64,000 bases of DNA from Ichthyophis bannanicus (Eukaryota; Chordata; Amphibia; Gymnophiona; Ichthyophiidae), in NCBI GenBank assembly GCA_033557465.1, contig CM066033.1:708321637-708385636 (forward strand), read 5' to 3'. This document shows, piece by piece, positions 21,230-31,129 of this stretch. The notes below the pieces were generated by a model. It searched no databases, was not told where the DNA came from, and saw nothing but the letters and a program-made list of their open reading frames with translations. The translations under genes were made by a program, and so were the position numbers. Numbering within the stretch: position 1 is the first letter of the stretch; every line of letters starts with the position of its first letter.

Positions 21230-21564
21230 TGAAGCAAGGAGCCACTAGGCCAAACAGGACCACAGAGCCAAGAACGAACAAGATGAGCAAAGGCCTCTAC
21301 AAAGTGTTAAATTCCGTTTTTTTTTTTTTTGCTTGTTGGCAGGAGAAACGAAGCCTATGGAGATAAGGGTTGCAGGACCGAAAACACTAACGAAGCCGGT
21401 ACCGTTCTAAACCCATTTAAAGGGACAGCCACCAAAATAAAAGAAAGATATACAGAAATTAAAATAAACAAGAAACCCCAAGGAAATCTAACTAGTGTTG
21501 CCTCAAAGTCACTAAGTGAGCCCAGCACTAGGCTCACAAGTCCTCCTGCTGCACGGAGACTGGA

Positions 21565-21696
21565 CACACTGGGAGCTTTTGGGAGCTCCAGCAGGATACA
21601 TCATGAGAGCAAGATTCTGATTGGTCCAGTCTCCATGCTGCAGGAGGAGGTACACTACCCGGATGTGGAGGACTAAACTGGAGGACCGCTCAGGAA
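21565..21696 (-). repeat. DIRS B 5' inverted terminal repeat
   Basis: Inverted match to 16304-16460, ending GGAGGACCGCTCAGGAA. The 21230-21564 stretch between gag and this repeat is the 5' leader. It holds a T run at 21318-21330 and the segment 21460-21535 that reappears, inverted, inside element E. Confidence 0.88.
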
Positions 21697-21745
21697 CCAG
21701 CACTCTGGTAGCCCGAACACAGAAAGGTCAGAGGGTAGGAGTTGC

Positions 21746-22750
21746 CTACACCCCAAAAAGGTTACAGAGCACAGCCTGGCTGAAGGCACTGTCCCGGCAG
21801 TAATGATCTGCAAAGGTATGGACTGAAGACCAGGTGGCAGCTCGGCAGATGTCCACCATTGGGACAGAGTGCAAGTTTGCCACCGAAGCAGCCACAGCGC
21901 TGAGACGGTGTGCCGTGACACGACATTCCAGCGTGAGTCTCGCCTGCTCATAAGCGAGGGCAATACAGTCCGCCACCCAGGTGGACAACGTACGCTTCGT
22001 CACTGCTTCCCCCAGCCTACTGGGGTCGTAGGAAATGAAAAGCTGAGAAGCTTTGCAGTGTCCCTGAGTGCGTTGGATAGAGAAGGATAAGGCCCTCTTA
22101 CAGCCCAAGATGTGGAGGACCGCCTCTGCCCGACTGGAGTGAGGTCTTGGAAAGAAGGTAGGGAGCACCACTTCCTGGTTGAGATGGAAGGGCGACACTA
22201 CTTTCGGCAGGAATTTGGGGTGCGTGCGAAGCACCACTGTTATTGTAGAAGCTGGTATAAGGCACCTCCACAACAAGGGCCTGGAGCTCACTAACACTGT
22301 GAGCGGAGGTGAGCGCAACCAGGAAAGCCACCTTCCAAGAGAGACAGCGAAGGTGAGAGTAGCCAGAGGCTTGAAGGGTAGGCGAGTGAGCTTCCCCAGA
22401 TCTATGTTGAGGTCCCTTTCAGTTACTGGAGGGCGAACCGGGGGCTTTGATAAGAGCAGGCCCTGAAGGAAACGGATCACCAACGGTTGGACCGAGAGGG
22501 GCTTACCATTCACTGGATGGTGGTGCGCCAGCAGGGCACTCAGGTGCACTCGGACGGAGTTAGACTTGAGCCCGGACTGAGAAAGGTGGAAAAGGTACTG
22601 TAATACCAGAGCCACCGGGCAGGAGAAAGGATCAACCCCGTGTTCGGCACACCAAACAGAGAACCTGGAGGGCGTAAGCGTTCCTAGGGGAGTCCTTGCA
22701 AGAGGCCAGCAGAATGTCCTCCACCTCAACTGGAAGGTTAAAAGGGGCCA
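21746..22750 (-). pseudogene. DIRS E tyrosine recombinase, Arg of HxxR lost
   Basis: Nearly continuous recombinase reading: LVLQYLFHLSQSGLKSNSVR, LFISYDPSRLGEAVTKRTLS, VDICRAATWSSVHTF and ADHYC with the catalytic Tyr in place. The HxxR box reads AHRLSA, so His is kept but Arg is Ser, and a local frame slip spoils part of the 22098-22331 segment (LVALTSAHSVSELQALVVEV is read in another frame). The first codons overlap the end of RNase H, as in A. Confidence 0.8.
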
Positions 22751-22753
22751 GAG

Positions 22754-23087
22754 TCACCCTCTCAGCAGCCAGGCTGTCAGCGACAGGGTCCACAGGTTGG
22801 GATGCAGGAGAGAGCCCTCCTCTTGAGAAAGGAGTCCCGAGGTGGTCCCCAAGAAGATGGTGGCCTCCACCGTCAACTGTAGAAGCAGTGGAAACCACGG
22901 CTGCCTGGGCCACCGAGGAGCTATCAGGGTAAGTGAGGCCCTTTCGCAGAGGGTCCTGAATAAGGTCTTGGCGATCAACGGCGTCTGAGGGAAGGTGTAC
23001 ATGAGGCCTTCCGACCATGAGACTAGGAACGCATCTGCGGCCACCGTGGAGGGGTGGGCCTGCTGGGAGCAGAAGCGGGGCAACAAA
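22754..23087 (-). pseudogene. DIRS E RNase H C-terminal extension
   Basis: Contains FCSQQAHPSTVAADAFLVSW, GLMYTFPQTPLIAKTLF and APRWPRQPWFPLLLQLTVEA, ending SLTAWLLRG and a stop. It matches the same extension in A and D. Its upstream continuation is cut by the composite insertion at 23088. Confidence 0.78.
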
Positions 23088-23457
23088 GAGCCTAGTGCTG
23101 GGCTCACTTAGTGACTTTGAGGCAACACTAGTTAGATTTCCTTGGGGTTTCTTGTTTATTTTAGCCCATTTCCAGTCATACCCCCCCCCCCCTGCCAATA
23201 GCCCATTTCCCGTCCTACACCCCCCCCCCCCCCCCCAGGTAAATTAAAACAAAACCTGGCTTCTGCTGCTCAAGCAGCAAAATCAGCTGTCCTGCGGCCC
23301 CTTCCCCTGTGCCCGGAGATCCGAGTCTGCTCTATCAGCGGCGTGCTTTTCAGAAGCCAGGGTTTTGGGGTTTTTATGTTTTCCTCCGTCGCGGGCCGCA
23401 CAAAGTTGTCTCGCGGGCCGCGTGTTTGAGACCCCTGGCTTAGAGGGAACAGTGGCA
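23088..23457. mobile_element. Composite insertion: DIRS-B fragment, minisatellite, hAT ends
   Basis: In order on the plus strand there are four parts. 23088-23163 is a 76-bp perfect reverse complement of 21460-21535 of element B. 23164-23237 holds C-rich units that are the complement of the GGACTGGAAATGGGCTG.GGGG minisatellite at 36.7-38.0 kb. About 23238-23400 is GC-rich DNA resembling 36590-36720 reversed. 23400-23457 ends with GTTTGAGACCCCTGG, a hAT/Charlie-like terminus, and CTTAGAGGGAACAGTG, the terminus of the hAT family at 24673-25044. It replaces about 100 bp of RNase H sequence. Confidence 0.7.
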
Positions 23458-23834
23458 GGAGGATACCCTGTTGGATTGCGTACGAGCAGAGGACTAGTGC
23501 CTCCTGACAAAGGGTACAAAGGGTACAAGACCTCCTGTTTGTTCACGTAGAATATCGCCACCTGGTTGTCCGTCTGGACCAGCACTAGCTGGTGACAAAA
23601 GACCCTCAGGGCTAGGTGTATGACTCGGAGCTCCAGGAGATTTATCTGCTGGGTGCTCTCTTCTGGTGACCAGTTGTCCTGAGTGTGAAGATCTCCGCAG
23701 TGGGCTCCCCAGCCGAGTAGGGAGGCGTTCGTGGTGAGGACCCTCAAGTGGCTTGGGGCCTGAAAGGGCATGCCCACCTCAAGATGCTGGGGTGAATGCA
23801 CCCAGACTAGAGAGTCCACCAATAGGTAGATCAC
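23458..23834 (-). pseudogene. DIRS E RNase H core, catalytic Asp changed
   Basis: Reads VLTTNASLLGWGAHCGDLHT, QQINLLELRVIHLALRVF and VQTDNQVAIFYVNKQE. The first catalytic position is Asn (TTNAS) where A and B have TTDAS/ITDAS. Downstream residues are replaced by the composite insertion. The stretch 23835-24028 is the poorly preserved RT-RNase H connection. Confidence 0.82.
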
Positions 23835-24028
23835 AAACTCAGTCTTGGAAATGGCCCGTGGCCGGAGACCACTGGTCCCGGAGACACCACTGCGTCGTCC
23901 TCATGTGGAGGCGAGCGTCTGGGGTGACATGGACCATGGAAGCCATGTGCCCAAGGAGGCACAGGAGAAGCCAGGAGCACCGAGGGGTGGTACTGTACAT
24001 CCCGAGTTAGAGACCTGAGATAATTGGC

Positions 24029-24672
24029 TCAGTCAATGGGCAAGAAAGCCTTCGACTGGAGAGTTTCGATCTTTGCCCCAATGAACTCCAGACACTGTGT
24101 CGGGAGGGGGTGAGACTTGGGGTAGTTTATGACAAAGCCCAAGTGTTGCAAAACCTGGATGGCGCGCGCGGTGGCCTGCTGCACCTCTGAGGCTGTGCCT
24201 CCCTTTATGAGACAGTCGTCCAGGTAGGGAAAGACGAAGATCCCCTGGAGCCAGAGGAAGGCAGCCACAACTGCCAGACATTTTGTGAAGACTCTTGGGG
24301 CATAGGCTATGCCAAAGGGACCTTGTATTGAAAGTGCCTGCCCCCCACTATGAACCGTAGGTACTGCCTGTGGCTCGGGTGGATGAGGATGTGGGTATAG
24401 GCATCCTTGAGGTCTAAGAAGCATAGCCAGTCTCCCTGCTGGAGGTATGGCAGCAATGTTCCAAGGAAGAGCATCTTGAACTTCTCCCTCACCAGGAATT
24501 TGTTGAGATTTTGCAGGGCCTTAGGCCCTCTGTCCTCTTTGGCACAAGGAAGTATCTGGAGTAGATACCCCTTGCCCTTGAGGTGGTGGGGCACCGTTTT
24601 CACCGCCTTACCCTCGAGAAGACCTGCCAACTCCTCCAGAAGGTCATCCTGGTGGAGGGGAGACCTGAGGGG
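24029..24672 (-). pseudogene. DIRS E reverse transcriptase, frameshifted
   Basis: Shows LVREKFKMLFLGTLLPYL, LDLKDAYTHILIHPSHRQYL, then after a frameshift near 24310 AYAPRVFTKCLAVVAAF and FVFPYLDDCLIKGGT with the catalytic Asp pair intact. The N-terminal RT part is interrupted at 24673 by a hAT MITE and continues at 25045-25200 as PQEDQQPTGRRLTLYAQRW. Confidence 0.82.
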
Positions 24673-25044
24673 CAATGTTCCCTCTAATTTTCTGTAGGCT
24701 GTGTGCACATAAAATATCAGCTGTGTGCAGCTTTTGAAGGAAGGTTAAATTTCTGTGCGCCACATAACGACACTCGGAGTTATATACTTTAAAATTTGAC
24801 TACACGTCAAAATACAGTATGTACACCCACATTGATTTTAATCAAATTAAATGAAAATAGACAATTACTAAATGAAGCGGAAAATTTCTAGTAATTACAA
24901 TCACAACTTTTACATTTTAAGATGTCTGTGTTCTTTTCTATCAGAATCAGAACCGTAATTTTTGTGCGCTCTGTTGTAAAGTATGTGCGCTCGCTCGGCG
25001 AGGTGTGTGCGCGCGCACACGCACACAGCTTAGGGGGAACAGTG
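24673..25044. mobile_element. hAT-type MITE, 372 bp, 8-bp TSD
   Basis: Flanked by perfect 8-bp direct repeats CTGAGGGG (24665-24672 and 25045-25052), the target-site length of hAT transposons. Terminal inverted repeats are CAATGTTCCCTCTAA and, reversed, CACTGTTCCCCCTAA. The inside is AT-rich with no ORF and ends in a TGTGTGCGCGCGCACACGCA run. It is non-autonomous, inserted in the RT gene of element E. Confidence 0.92.
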
Positions 25045-25227
25045 CTGAGGGGCCCTTCCGGGAAATAAGGGGGAAGTGCCTGAGTCAGGTGAAGGAGGTA
25101 ACCCTCCATGACTACCTTTAGAGTCCAGGAATCGGTGGTGATGGTCACCCACCTCTGGGCATAGAGGGTCAGACGTCTCCCTGTGGGTTGCTGATCTTCT
25201 TGGGGTAGAGAGGCTGTGCTCAAGGAG

Positions 25228-27200
25228 TCAAAAGCTACTGCATGGCTGGGCCGGGGCTGGTGTCTGGGGTTTAGGAGCCTTCTGCTTACACGGGCTATGA
25301 CCATGTCCCTTGGCATGCTGACCCAGTTGGGGAGCCGCGGAGGCCTGATAAGGTGGGTAGTTTCGGTAAGCAGCTCCCTTCCTCGGATAAAAGGACTTTT
25401 TACCAGAGCCCTTCTGTCGGGGAGAGGCAGCGGTCTTCTTAGAGAGCCTGGTCCTCGTCATGAACTCGGTCCCCAGCTCGGCAGCCTTGTCGGTCATGGG
25501 TTTGCCAAAGAGGTTCTCTCCTTGGCACGGGACATCGACCAATTTGTCCTGAACCCACTGCTCGAGGTCGGACTGAAGCCTAGCTTGGTGGCATGCACCA
25601 ATGCCTGCCACGGCTACCCGGGCCACTGACTCGAACCCATCATAGGCCACTCGAGACATCAATTTGGAACACTCACAGATTGCCTTGGCCAGGTTCTTGA
25701 ACCGCTGGAAAGGTTCCTCAGAGAGACCAGTACAGAACCCAGCAAGTTCCTTTGCCTGATCTCTCAGGTACATGCCCATGTATAGCTGGTAGGCCTGGAT
25801 TCGGCAGATGAGCATTGAGCCCTGGTAGCCCTTTCTGCCGAGGGCGTCCAAAGTGCGGGCCTTCCTGCCGGCACATGGCCGACTCCACCACCATGGAGTT
25901 ATGCGGCAGTTGTGACTTCCTGAATCCCGGGCTCTGGCGGACTCAATACATCGAGTCAAGCCGCTTGCTCACCACAGACACCGATGTCTCCCACACTCAG
26001 AGCATGAGCCGTTCCAGGATAGGAGGAATGGGTACCGTGAACGATTCCCGTGGAGGGGCCTTGTACTGGAGGATTTTCAACTCATCCGCCCGAGGGTCCT
26101 CCTCCGACTCAGTCAGGAATGCCAGGACCGTAAATATGTCCCTTGACAAAATTCAGGAAACCCATGTCCTCAGGCGGGGACCACTGCTGAGGTTCCAAGA
26201 TGGGAGAGTCAGAAGGGACGGTGGCGACGGGTTTCGGGGGACTCCTTGTCCTCCGTCTCCTACTCAGAGTAGTCCGTCGAGGACTCGCAGGAGGGTTACT
26301 CTGCCGGCCTTGGGGCCCCCGATGCCCTGTGGCTGGCACCCGGTAAACTTGCCAGGGATGACTGCAGTCTCATCGAGCAGGACTCAGAGTGCGATCTCGT
26401 CCGAGGATCAACTCAAGGCCGAAGGTTCTCGAGGATTGGCTTGGCCTCCGGGGACATCGAGGGCCTAGTGGTCGGGGCGGATGAACCAGTTGTGCCGGAC
26501 AACAGCATCCACTGCTGGTCCATGAAGGCAGACAAACTGCGCTTCAGGGCCACCATTCTGGACTCCAGACCAGAAGGCTCCGCAGCCTTTGGTGTGGGCA
26601 CCAAGGAACTCGGGCCTGACGCCAGCTCCCCCAAAGGGGAATCCTCAATGATGGTGGTGTCTGGGGACAGAGGCCAGTCTGCGGTCGGATCCTTCCGTGG
26701 GACCTTTGCAGATCGCTCCTTCTCCGACGCCTCAGACAAGTATCTCAGATAGCAGGACTGGGCCCAGGGAGCTCCCGACCAGTGGGAACCATCCAAGAAC
26801 ACCGCCTGAGAGAGTTTCTTCTTTTTCCTGGGTTCCCTCAAGAGAGACCCCCCTTTCTGAGGACCCACGACGAAGCTCAGGTTCGGAGAGTTCCATCCGA
26901 TTTGTCGGGGCCTCAGATGAGGCCCTGGTCTTCGGAGACATCGGGGACTCGGGGGAAAAACTTATCGTGCTGCTGCTGGTGGCTCTTGAGGGCCTTACTG
27001 GACATCCTCTTGCAAAGACCACAGGCCGCCGGGTCGTGGTCTGGCCCGAGGCAGCGAAGACAGCACCCATCACACTTCTTAAAGCCATTGGTAGCCATGG
27101 GGGAAAAAAGTACCCCTGCGAAGTCGAAGACCCTCCGGGCTGCCAGTGAGAGAAAAAAGGCCTGAAGACGCCAGAAAAAGAAAATAATGAGACTACAAAA
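25228..27200 (-). pseudogene. DIRS E gag-like region
   Basis: The C-terminal core (25228-25959) is open for 243 codons: RTLDALGRKGYQGSMLICRI, LYMGMYLRDQAKELAGFCTG, VQDKLVDVPCQGENLFGKPM, then a basic Pro/Gln tail leading to RT. The middle (26100-26870) is Pro/Ser/Arg-rich and frameshifted, with a LSAFMDQQWMLL block shared with A. The N-terminus near 27000-27100 carries KKCDGCCLRCLGPDHD and CGLCKRM, a zinc-like Cys/His cluster, in a frame that differs from the core. Confidence 0.75.
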
Positions 27201-27359
27201 ATTAACTGAACCCAATGCAGAGGCACCAAGGTTGGTAGACGGGAAGAGTACCAGTGCAATACCGGAGGAGAGTGTAAAACTTGGAAAGAGAAACAAGCAA
27301 CTATTTCCGGGGACAAGCCAGACAACGTCTGAAGGGCTCCGCGAAAAAAGGAGACTGAG

Positions 27360-27506
27360 CAAGATGGCACCCTTGGGCAGGAAGGGGACCACGCATGCAT
27401 GGTGGCATCTCCCAAAGGCTTTCTTTGAAAGCTGGGGGGATGCTTCCGTGAGGGCTCCGTCGGTCACCCATATGTGAGGACCGACTTCCTGCTTGTTCCC
27501 GGAGAA
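27360..27506 (-). repeat. DIRS E 5' inverted terminal repeat
   Basis: Contains CATATGTGAGGACCGACTTC and ends GTTCCCGGAGAA. It is homologous to the ends of A and D and complementary to the ICR segment at 16145-16165. Confidence 0.78.
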
Positions 27507-29367
27507 AGAAAAACTGCAGTGACACAAAATACAAATTTTCCATGGGCACTGCCTCCATAGCACTTCTAATTGTTTCACTCTGTGAGACCAAAGACTTGAA
27601 CATGAGCCTCTTGTGCTGCAGCACTACATGCATCTAGCTGCATTATGGAAATAAGGCGAGTAACAATGGTGCCAGAACCCTAAACTATAACACTTATGCA
27701 TCACAACAGGGATTGCTTGCCCTACCAACTGCATTCTTGTTACCTTCACCAACTTTGGAGCCAACTTAGATGACAATCATCAAAGCGCAGTTTCTTTACC
27801 TCCCATAGGACCAATAATCTCCCCAACCCCACCCCAAAAATGTAAATAATGAAAATTCTATGACTACAATATTGCTTGCCTCTTGTTTCACAGCATGCAA
27901 AGGCAAAATAATGCAGTTGGTTTTCTATCAGAATTCCTTTTTATGTATCATTGTCAAAAACATTTCAGAGACAGAGGCAAAGAAAAGAGTAAGTATCTGC
28001 AGATGTAAACAAAGATGTGTTTACAGCTGGGAGTAAACTGCTTCCCTGAAAAAGGAGCACCTAGACAACTCACGCCTTTTATATGCACAATATTTCAGAC
28101 TATTGTAAATTTCAAGTCACAATTTGTTTTAATCAGTGAAACACATTCTTCAAGAAAAAGCACAGAATCTATATTTGGTCTTGCAATTTTTAAGCATGTT
28201 AAAATTTAGCTTAACAGACTACAGATGGAAAGCACCTTTTGTCACAGAGAAACTGCAAAGTCTACATCAGCCATTTCCCTATACTGAAAAGAATGAAGAA
28301 AGCCCATTTTCAACAACTAAAATGTGTGTGGTTACCACAGGGCCTGGCATTCCCTGTACATTCAGACTGATCATGGAACAATTCCTTATTAAAATGGAAA
28401 ATCATCAAAAGGCATAAAACAATAGCAACTAAATGAACATGCCAATGAGAGAACTGTTCAATAAGACATGTAGTTTTGGATATGCAGTATCACAGAAGAA
28501 GGGGTAGAGAAAAAAGGGGTTGTCATTCATCACTAGAAATTGCAGTAAAGAAAGGTCTGTGAGGAGAATTTATGCAATACCTGCCTACTAGAGCTACTGG
28601 TCTGAGTGTGTGGTAAGAATGCAAAGTTCCTCTGTATGGTGATGCAGCTGCAGCAAGGAAAACAATAGGAAACTCAGCGCCTGGCTGAGATGGCAGCTGC
28701 TGAATGATGTCATTGAAGACACGAGGAAGGGGCCATTTTTTGGGTTTTTCAGTTGTAACTGAAAAAACTAAATTCCCCTTCAAGGCTATTTTATTGGGGT
28801 TCTTCGGTTATAACCGAAAATCGGAAGCCCTACCCTAGTCCTGGCTCACCTGAGAACCTGAAATCAGGTACAGGAATGAAAACCCATTTTTTATATGGCA
28901 GCAAGCAACACTGCCCCACTAAGTCATCAGGTAGACTACAAATGCTATTAATTCTTAATGCAAGAAAGCTGGTTATCTTGGGAGTGTGGCTACCTAGTGG
29001 TAAGAATAATGAACATGAGCTTATTTGCATCTGTATGTTATCTGTTGTAAAATACTTTGATTTAGGGCAATACATATATCCCCCAAATAATAATGTTAAA
29101 ATATATTATCAATATTATTTAAAAACTTGATAAATGTGTAGACTTTAAAAAAGGAATCATCTGCTGACCTTGTCACTGAGTATCATAAATCTGTCTCTAA
29201 CACACATGCCCAATGAAATCATCACACACACAGGAGGCCAGGAAAACACAGCTCTGCCACCTAGCTTGCACAGGAGGTCGATTTCTCATGTCCTATGATT
29301 GGGGAATATGGTATTCACCCCAACTGGTGAAACACTTGCCCTGGATAGCTTCTCACTAAGCTCTCAC
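27507..29367. other. Unique DNA, presumed intron downstream of the CEP170 exons
   Basis: AT-rich, without long frames or recognisable transposon domains. I found no further exon that would continue the phase-1 donor at 29367. Two close palindromes at 28745-28766 and 28803-28818 are the only marked structures. Confidence 0.5.
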
Positions 29368-29580
29368 CTATATGAGTGCTGGAATGCACATCAGCTAATG
29401 AACTGCTGGTCCCTTTTATCTCGCCATGCGACAGGGTAGATGACGCCGATGATGAGGTGGAAGACCCCTGAATAGATCTGTTGATCCAAGACTCTGTGTT
29501 CTGTAAGCTCTGGGTCAGTGCAGCAGTAAGAGCAGCCTGGCGCCTCAGAGAGCCCTCATCCTCCGATGCTGAAGATGTGT
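29368..29580 (-). CDS. CEP170: CEP170-family coding exon, 213 bp
   Basis: Minus-strand exon with acceptor GCTTCACACAG before it and donor G|GTGAGAGC after it. It encodes a Ser-rich segment including SASEDEGSLRRQAALTAAL, TESWINRSIQGSSTSSSASS and a TLSHGEIKG stretch. I recognise this from the C-terminal half of CEP170, a centrosome and microtubule-binding FHA-domain protein. It enters with 2 bases of a split Asp codon and leaves with 1 base of a split codon (phase 1 on both sides), so it is in frame with the exon at 30646-30771. CEP170B is the alternative paralogue. Assignment is from memory. Confidence 0.8.
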
Positions 29581-30645
29581 CTGTGTGAAGCAACGAACGG
29601 GCTCAGAATGTATTCTTGCTGATCAGCTAAGGGGTAAACTGGACAAGTCATTTTACACTTATGGGACTCACCACTGATGCCAACATATTTTGCATGAATG
29701 ATCAATAACACAAAGTGACAGGACTCTGCATTATCTATGTATTCTCTCAGCATAGTACTTAAAAACCATGCAAATTTCACAAGCAATCATTGGGAGGAAA
29801 GGCACATATACAAAGAACGCATTTCAGTTCAGAAAAGGTATGTATATTTACAAAATGTTCCATAAATGTATTGCTAATACTACAATAATTAATAAAAAGC
29901 AGCTCAAGAGTGTTAATATCAGTAGCACACTTATTGGGTTAATACAGGATCAATGTCACATGGTAGACCAAAATATCTTCTCCACTGCTCCTAGCCAGGT
30001 TGAAGGATTCCACTCTGTCACTGGGAAGCCGTTAGACAGCAGTAAGTGCGCATCTGGTGGTTTCCTGGTCCTCTGTTTGCTGCATTAGGGCTCAGTCTCA
30101 GGCAGATGTCACATTATGTGCAGAAGGGGAAATCTGAGGTGGTGTTGGGCTATATTATTGTGGGCATGTTTTAGTTTATCAAACTGTGCATACTATGTTA
30201 GATCATAGGTCCCTCTGCTTCACAGTTTTTCAATAATGCATATTTGTTTGAGGGCAAACCCCTGGAAAAGCATAAGTAAATTACACATAATAAAGAAATT
30301 AAATAAATATCACTACTAAAAAGCAAAAGAGGAATTTTGACCACAGTTGGCATGCCCAATCTTCTTAGCTTGGAAATCAGCTGTCACTGCAGAGAATGAA
30401 AACCACTGGCAGCCATATGTAAAGGACAACTTCTTTCCCATTACAGAAGTCCCTTCTCATATTAGGGTTTGGGTGAGATCTGCTGAGGGACTATGAGATG
30501 TCTGTGTAAAATGGTTAATCTTTGTGATATAAATTAATAAAATGTTCTTCCTCCATTTAAAAAAACGTACATATGTTAATGATTTATACAGTATCTTGCA
30601 TGTACCGTATATGAGATTCTAATGTGCACTGAACTGATCTCTAAC
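29581..30645. other. CEP170 intron, 1,065 bp
   Basis: Minus-strand intron between two phase-1 exons, GT at 30645-30644 and AG at 29582-29581. It is AT-rich and contains no transposon I can name. Nothing else was seen in it. Confidence 0.65.
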
Positions 30646-30771
30646 CTGGAGGTGTACAGGCATCGACAGGGGATTGAACAAAGGTAGATCGCCTCTTTGT
30701 GGGCATGGGCAGTGCCATCTTCTGTTCTTTATGCTTTGCCAACGCTGCCTGGACAGCTTCTGTATGGATAT
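30646..30771 (-). CDS. CEP170: CEP170-family coding exon, 126 bp
   Basis: The acceptor is CTTTCTATTCTGTAG and the donor is G|GTTAGAG. It encodes IHTEAVQAALAKHKEQKM followed by PMPTKRRSTFVQSP and CTPP. The split codons at both ends give Asp, so the spliced reading is continuous with the exons on either side. The basic KHKEQK/TKRRS stretch fits the microtubule-associated C-terminal half of CEP170. Length is a multiple of three with phase 1 on both sides, so it could be skipped without a frameshift. Confidence 0.82.
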
Positions 30772-31003
30772 CTACAGAATAGAAAGTACTCGATTATGGA
30801 CTCTTACCGCAAATATAAATTCCTTTCTTAGGTATTTCATATGGCATTTCAGAACATAACACAGCACTTGACACTACATAAGATTTGCGCACAGGTTAAT
30901 TCAGGGATACACTTTCAATAGGTCCGGTAAGTCTCCAGCAGCCACACACAGGGAAATGCCAATAGATGGGGACATTTATTACATAAGGAGGCCTAGTTCT
31001 CAC
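30772..31003. other. CEP170 intron, 232 bp
   Basis: Short minus-strand intron, GT at 31003-31002 and AG at 30773-30772, with a pyrimidine tract before the acceptor. Nothing else was seen. Confidence 0.7.
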
Positions 31004-31129
31004 CGGATCGATAGCGTTCATCTCTAGCTCCCCCAGACCGGGCTCGGTGATACTTGGATGACTGTGCTGGAGCCGCAGTGGGAGCAGATGTCTGGTTCCT
31101 GTGCTCCTTCTGTAATGCTGGATCAACTC
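31004..31129 (-). CDS. CEP170: CEP170-family coding exon, 126 bp
   Basis: The acceptor is TTTTATCTCATCTTCACAG and the donor is G|GTGAGAAC. It encodes VDPALQKEHRNQTSAPTAAP, then QSSKYHRARSGGARDERYRS. The last base joins AT of the next exon to give Asp. It has the same length and phase as the next exon. The charged SGGARDERYRSD junction is typical of CEP170 as I remember it. The preceding exon is not visible in the window, so it lies beyond the transposons at higher coordinates or was missed. Confidence 0.82.

Larger units (their letters stand above)
16304..21696 (-). mobile_element. DIRS-type retrotransposon B, best preserved copy
   Basis: 5.39-kb element inserted in the 3' UTR of E. The boundaries come from the ICR: its complement joins CTCAGGAA (right end, 21696) to an ATGTAAATTACAC-like left end (16304), and it is preceded by GGAA in the flank. 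No target-site duplication is seen. Order on the minus strand: 5' repeat, gag, RT, RNase H, YR, ICR, 3' repeat. RT and most of YR are open in one long frame. Gag, RNase H and the last part of YR are in other frames. It belongs to the B/C/G subfamily. Confidence 0.9.
15833..27506 (-). mobile_element. DIRS-type retrotransposon E, split by nested element B
   Basis: The 3' terminal repeat and ICR lie at 15833-16303. Coding regions resume at 21697 after element B, and the 5' repeat ends TCCCGGAGAA at 27506. It is the same subfamily as A and D. Besides B (16304-21696) it carries a composite insertion (23088-23457) and a hAT MITE (24673-25044). Gene order on the minus strand is gag, RT, RNase H, YR. 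Every gene has frameshifts, and key residues are lost in RNase H and YR, so E is older than B. Confidence 0.85.

Noticed and set aside
16304..21696. Exogenous or endogenous retrovirus
   Set aside because: There is a tyrosine recombinase instead of a DDE integrase, inverted rather than direct terminal repeats, and no envelope or protease; this is DIRS architecture.
28523..28783. Minus-strand 86-codon frame as a further CEP170 exon
   Set aside because: The translation has no likeness to CEP170, and no acceptor gives the phase needed after the exon at 29368-29580.
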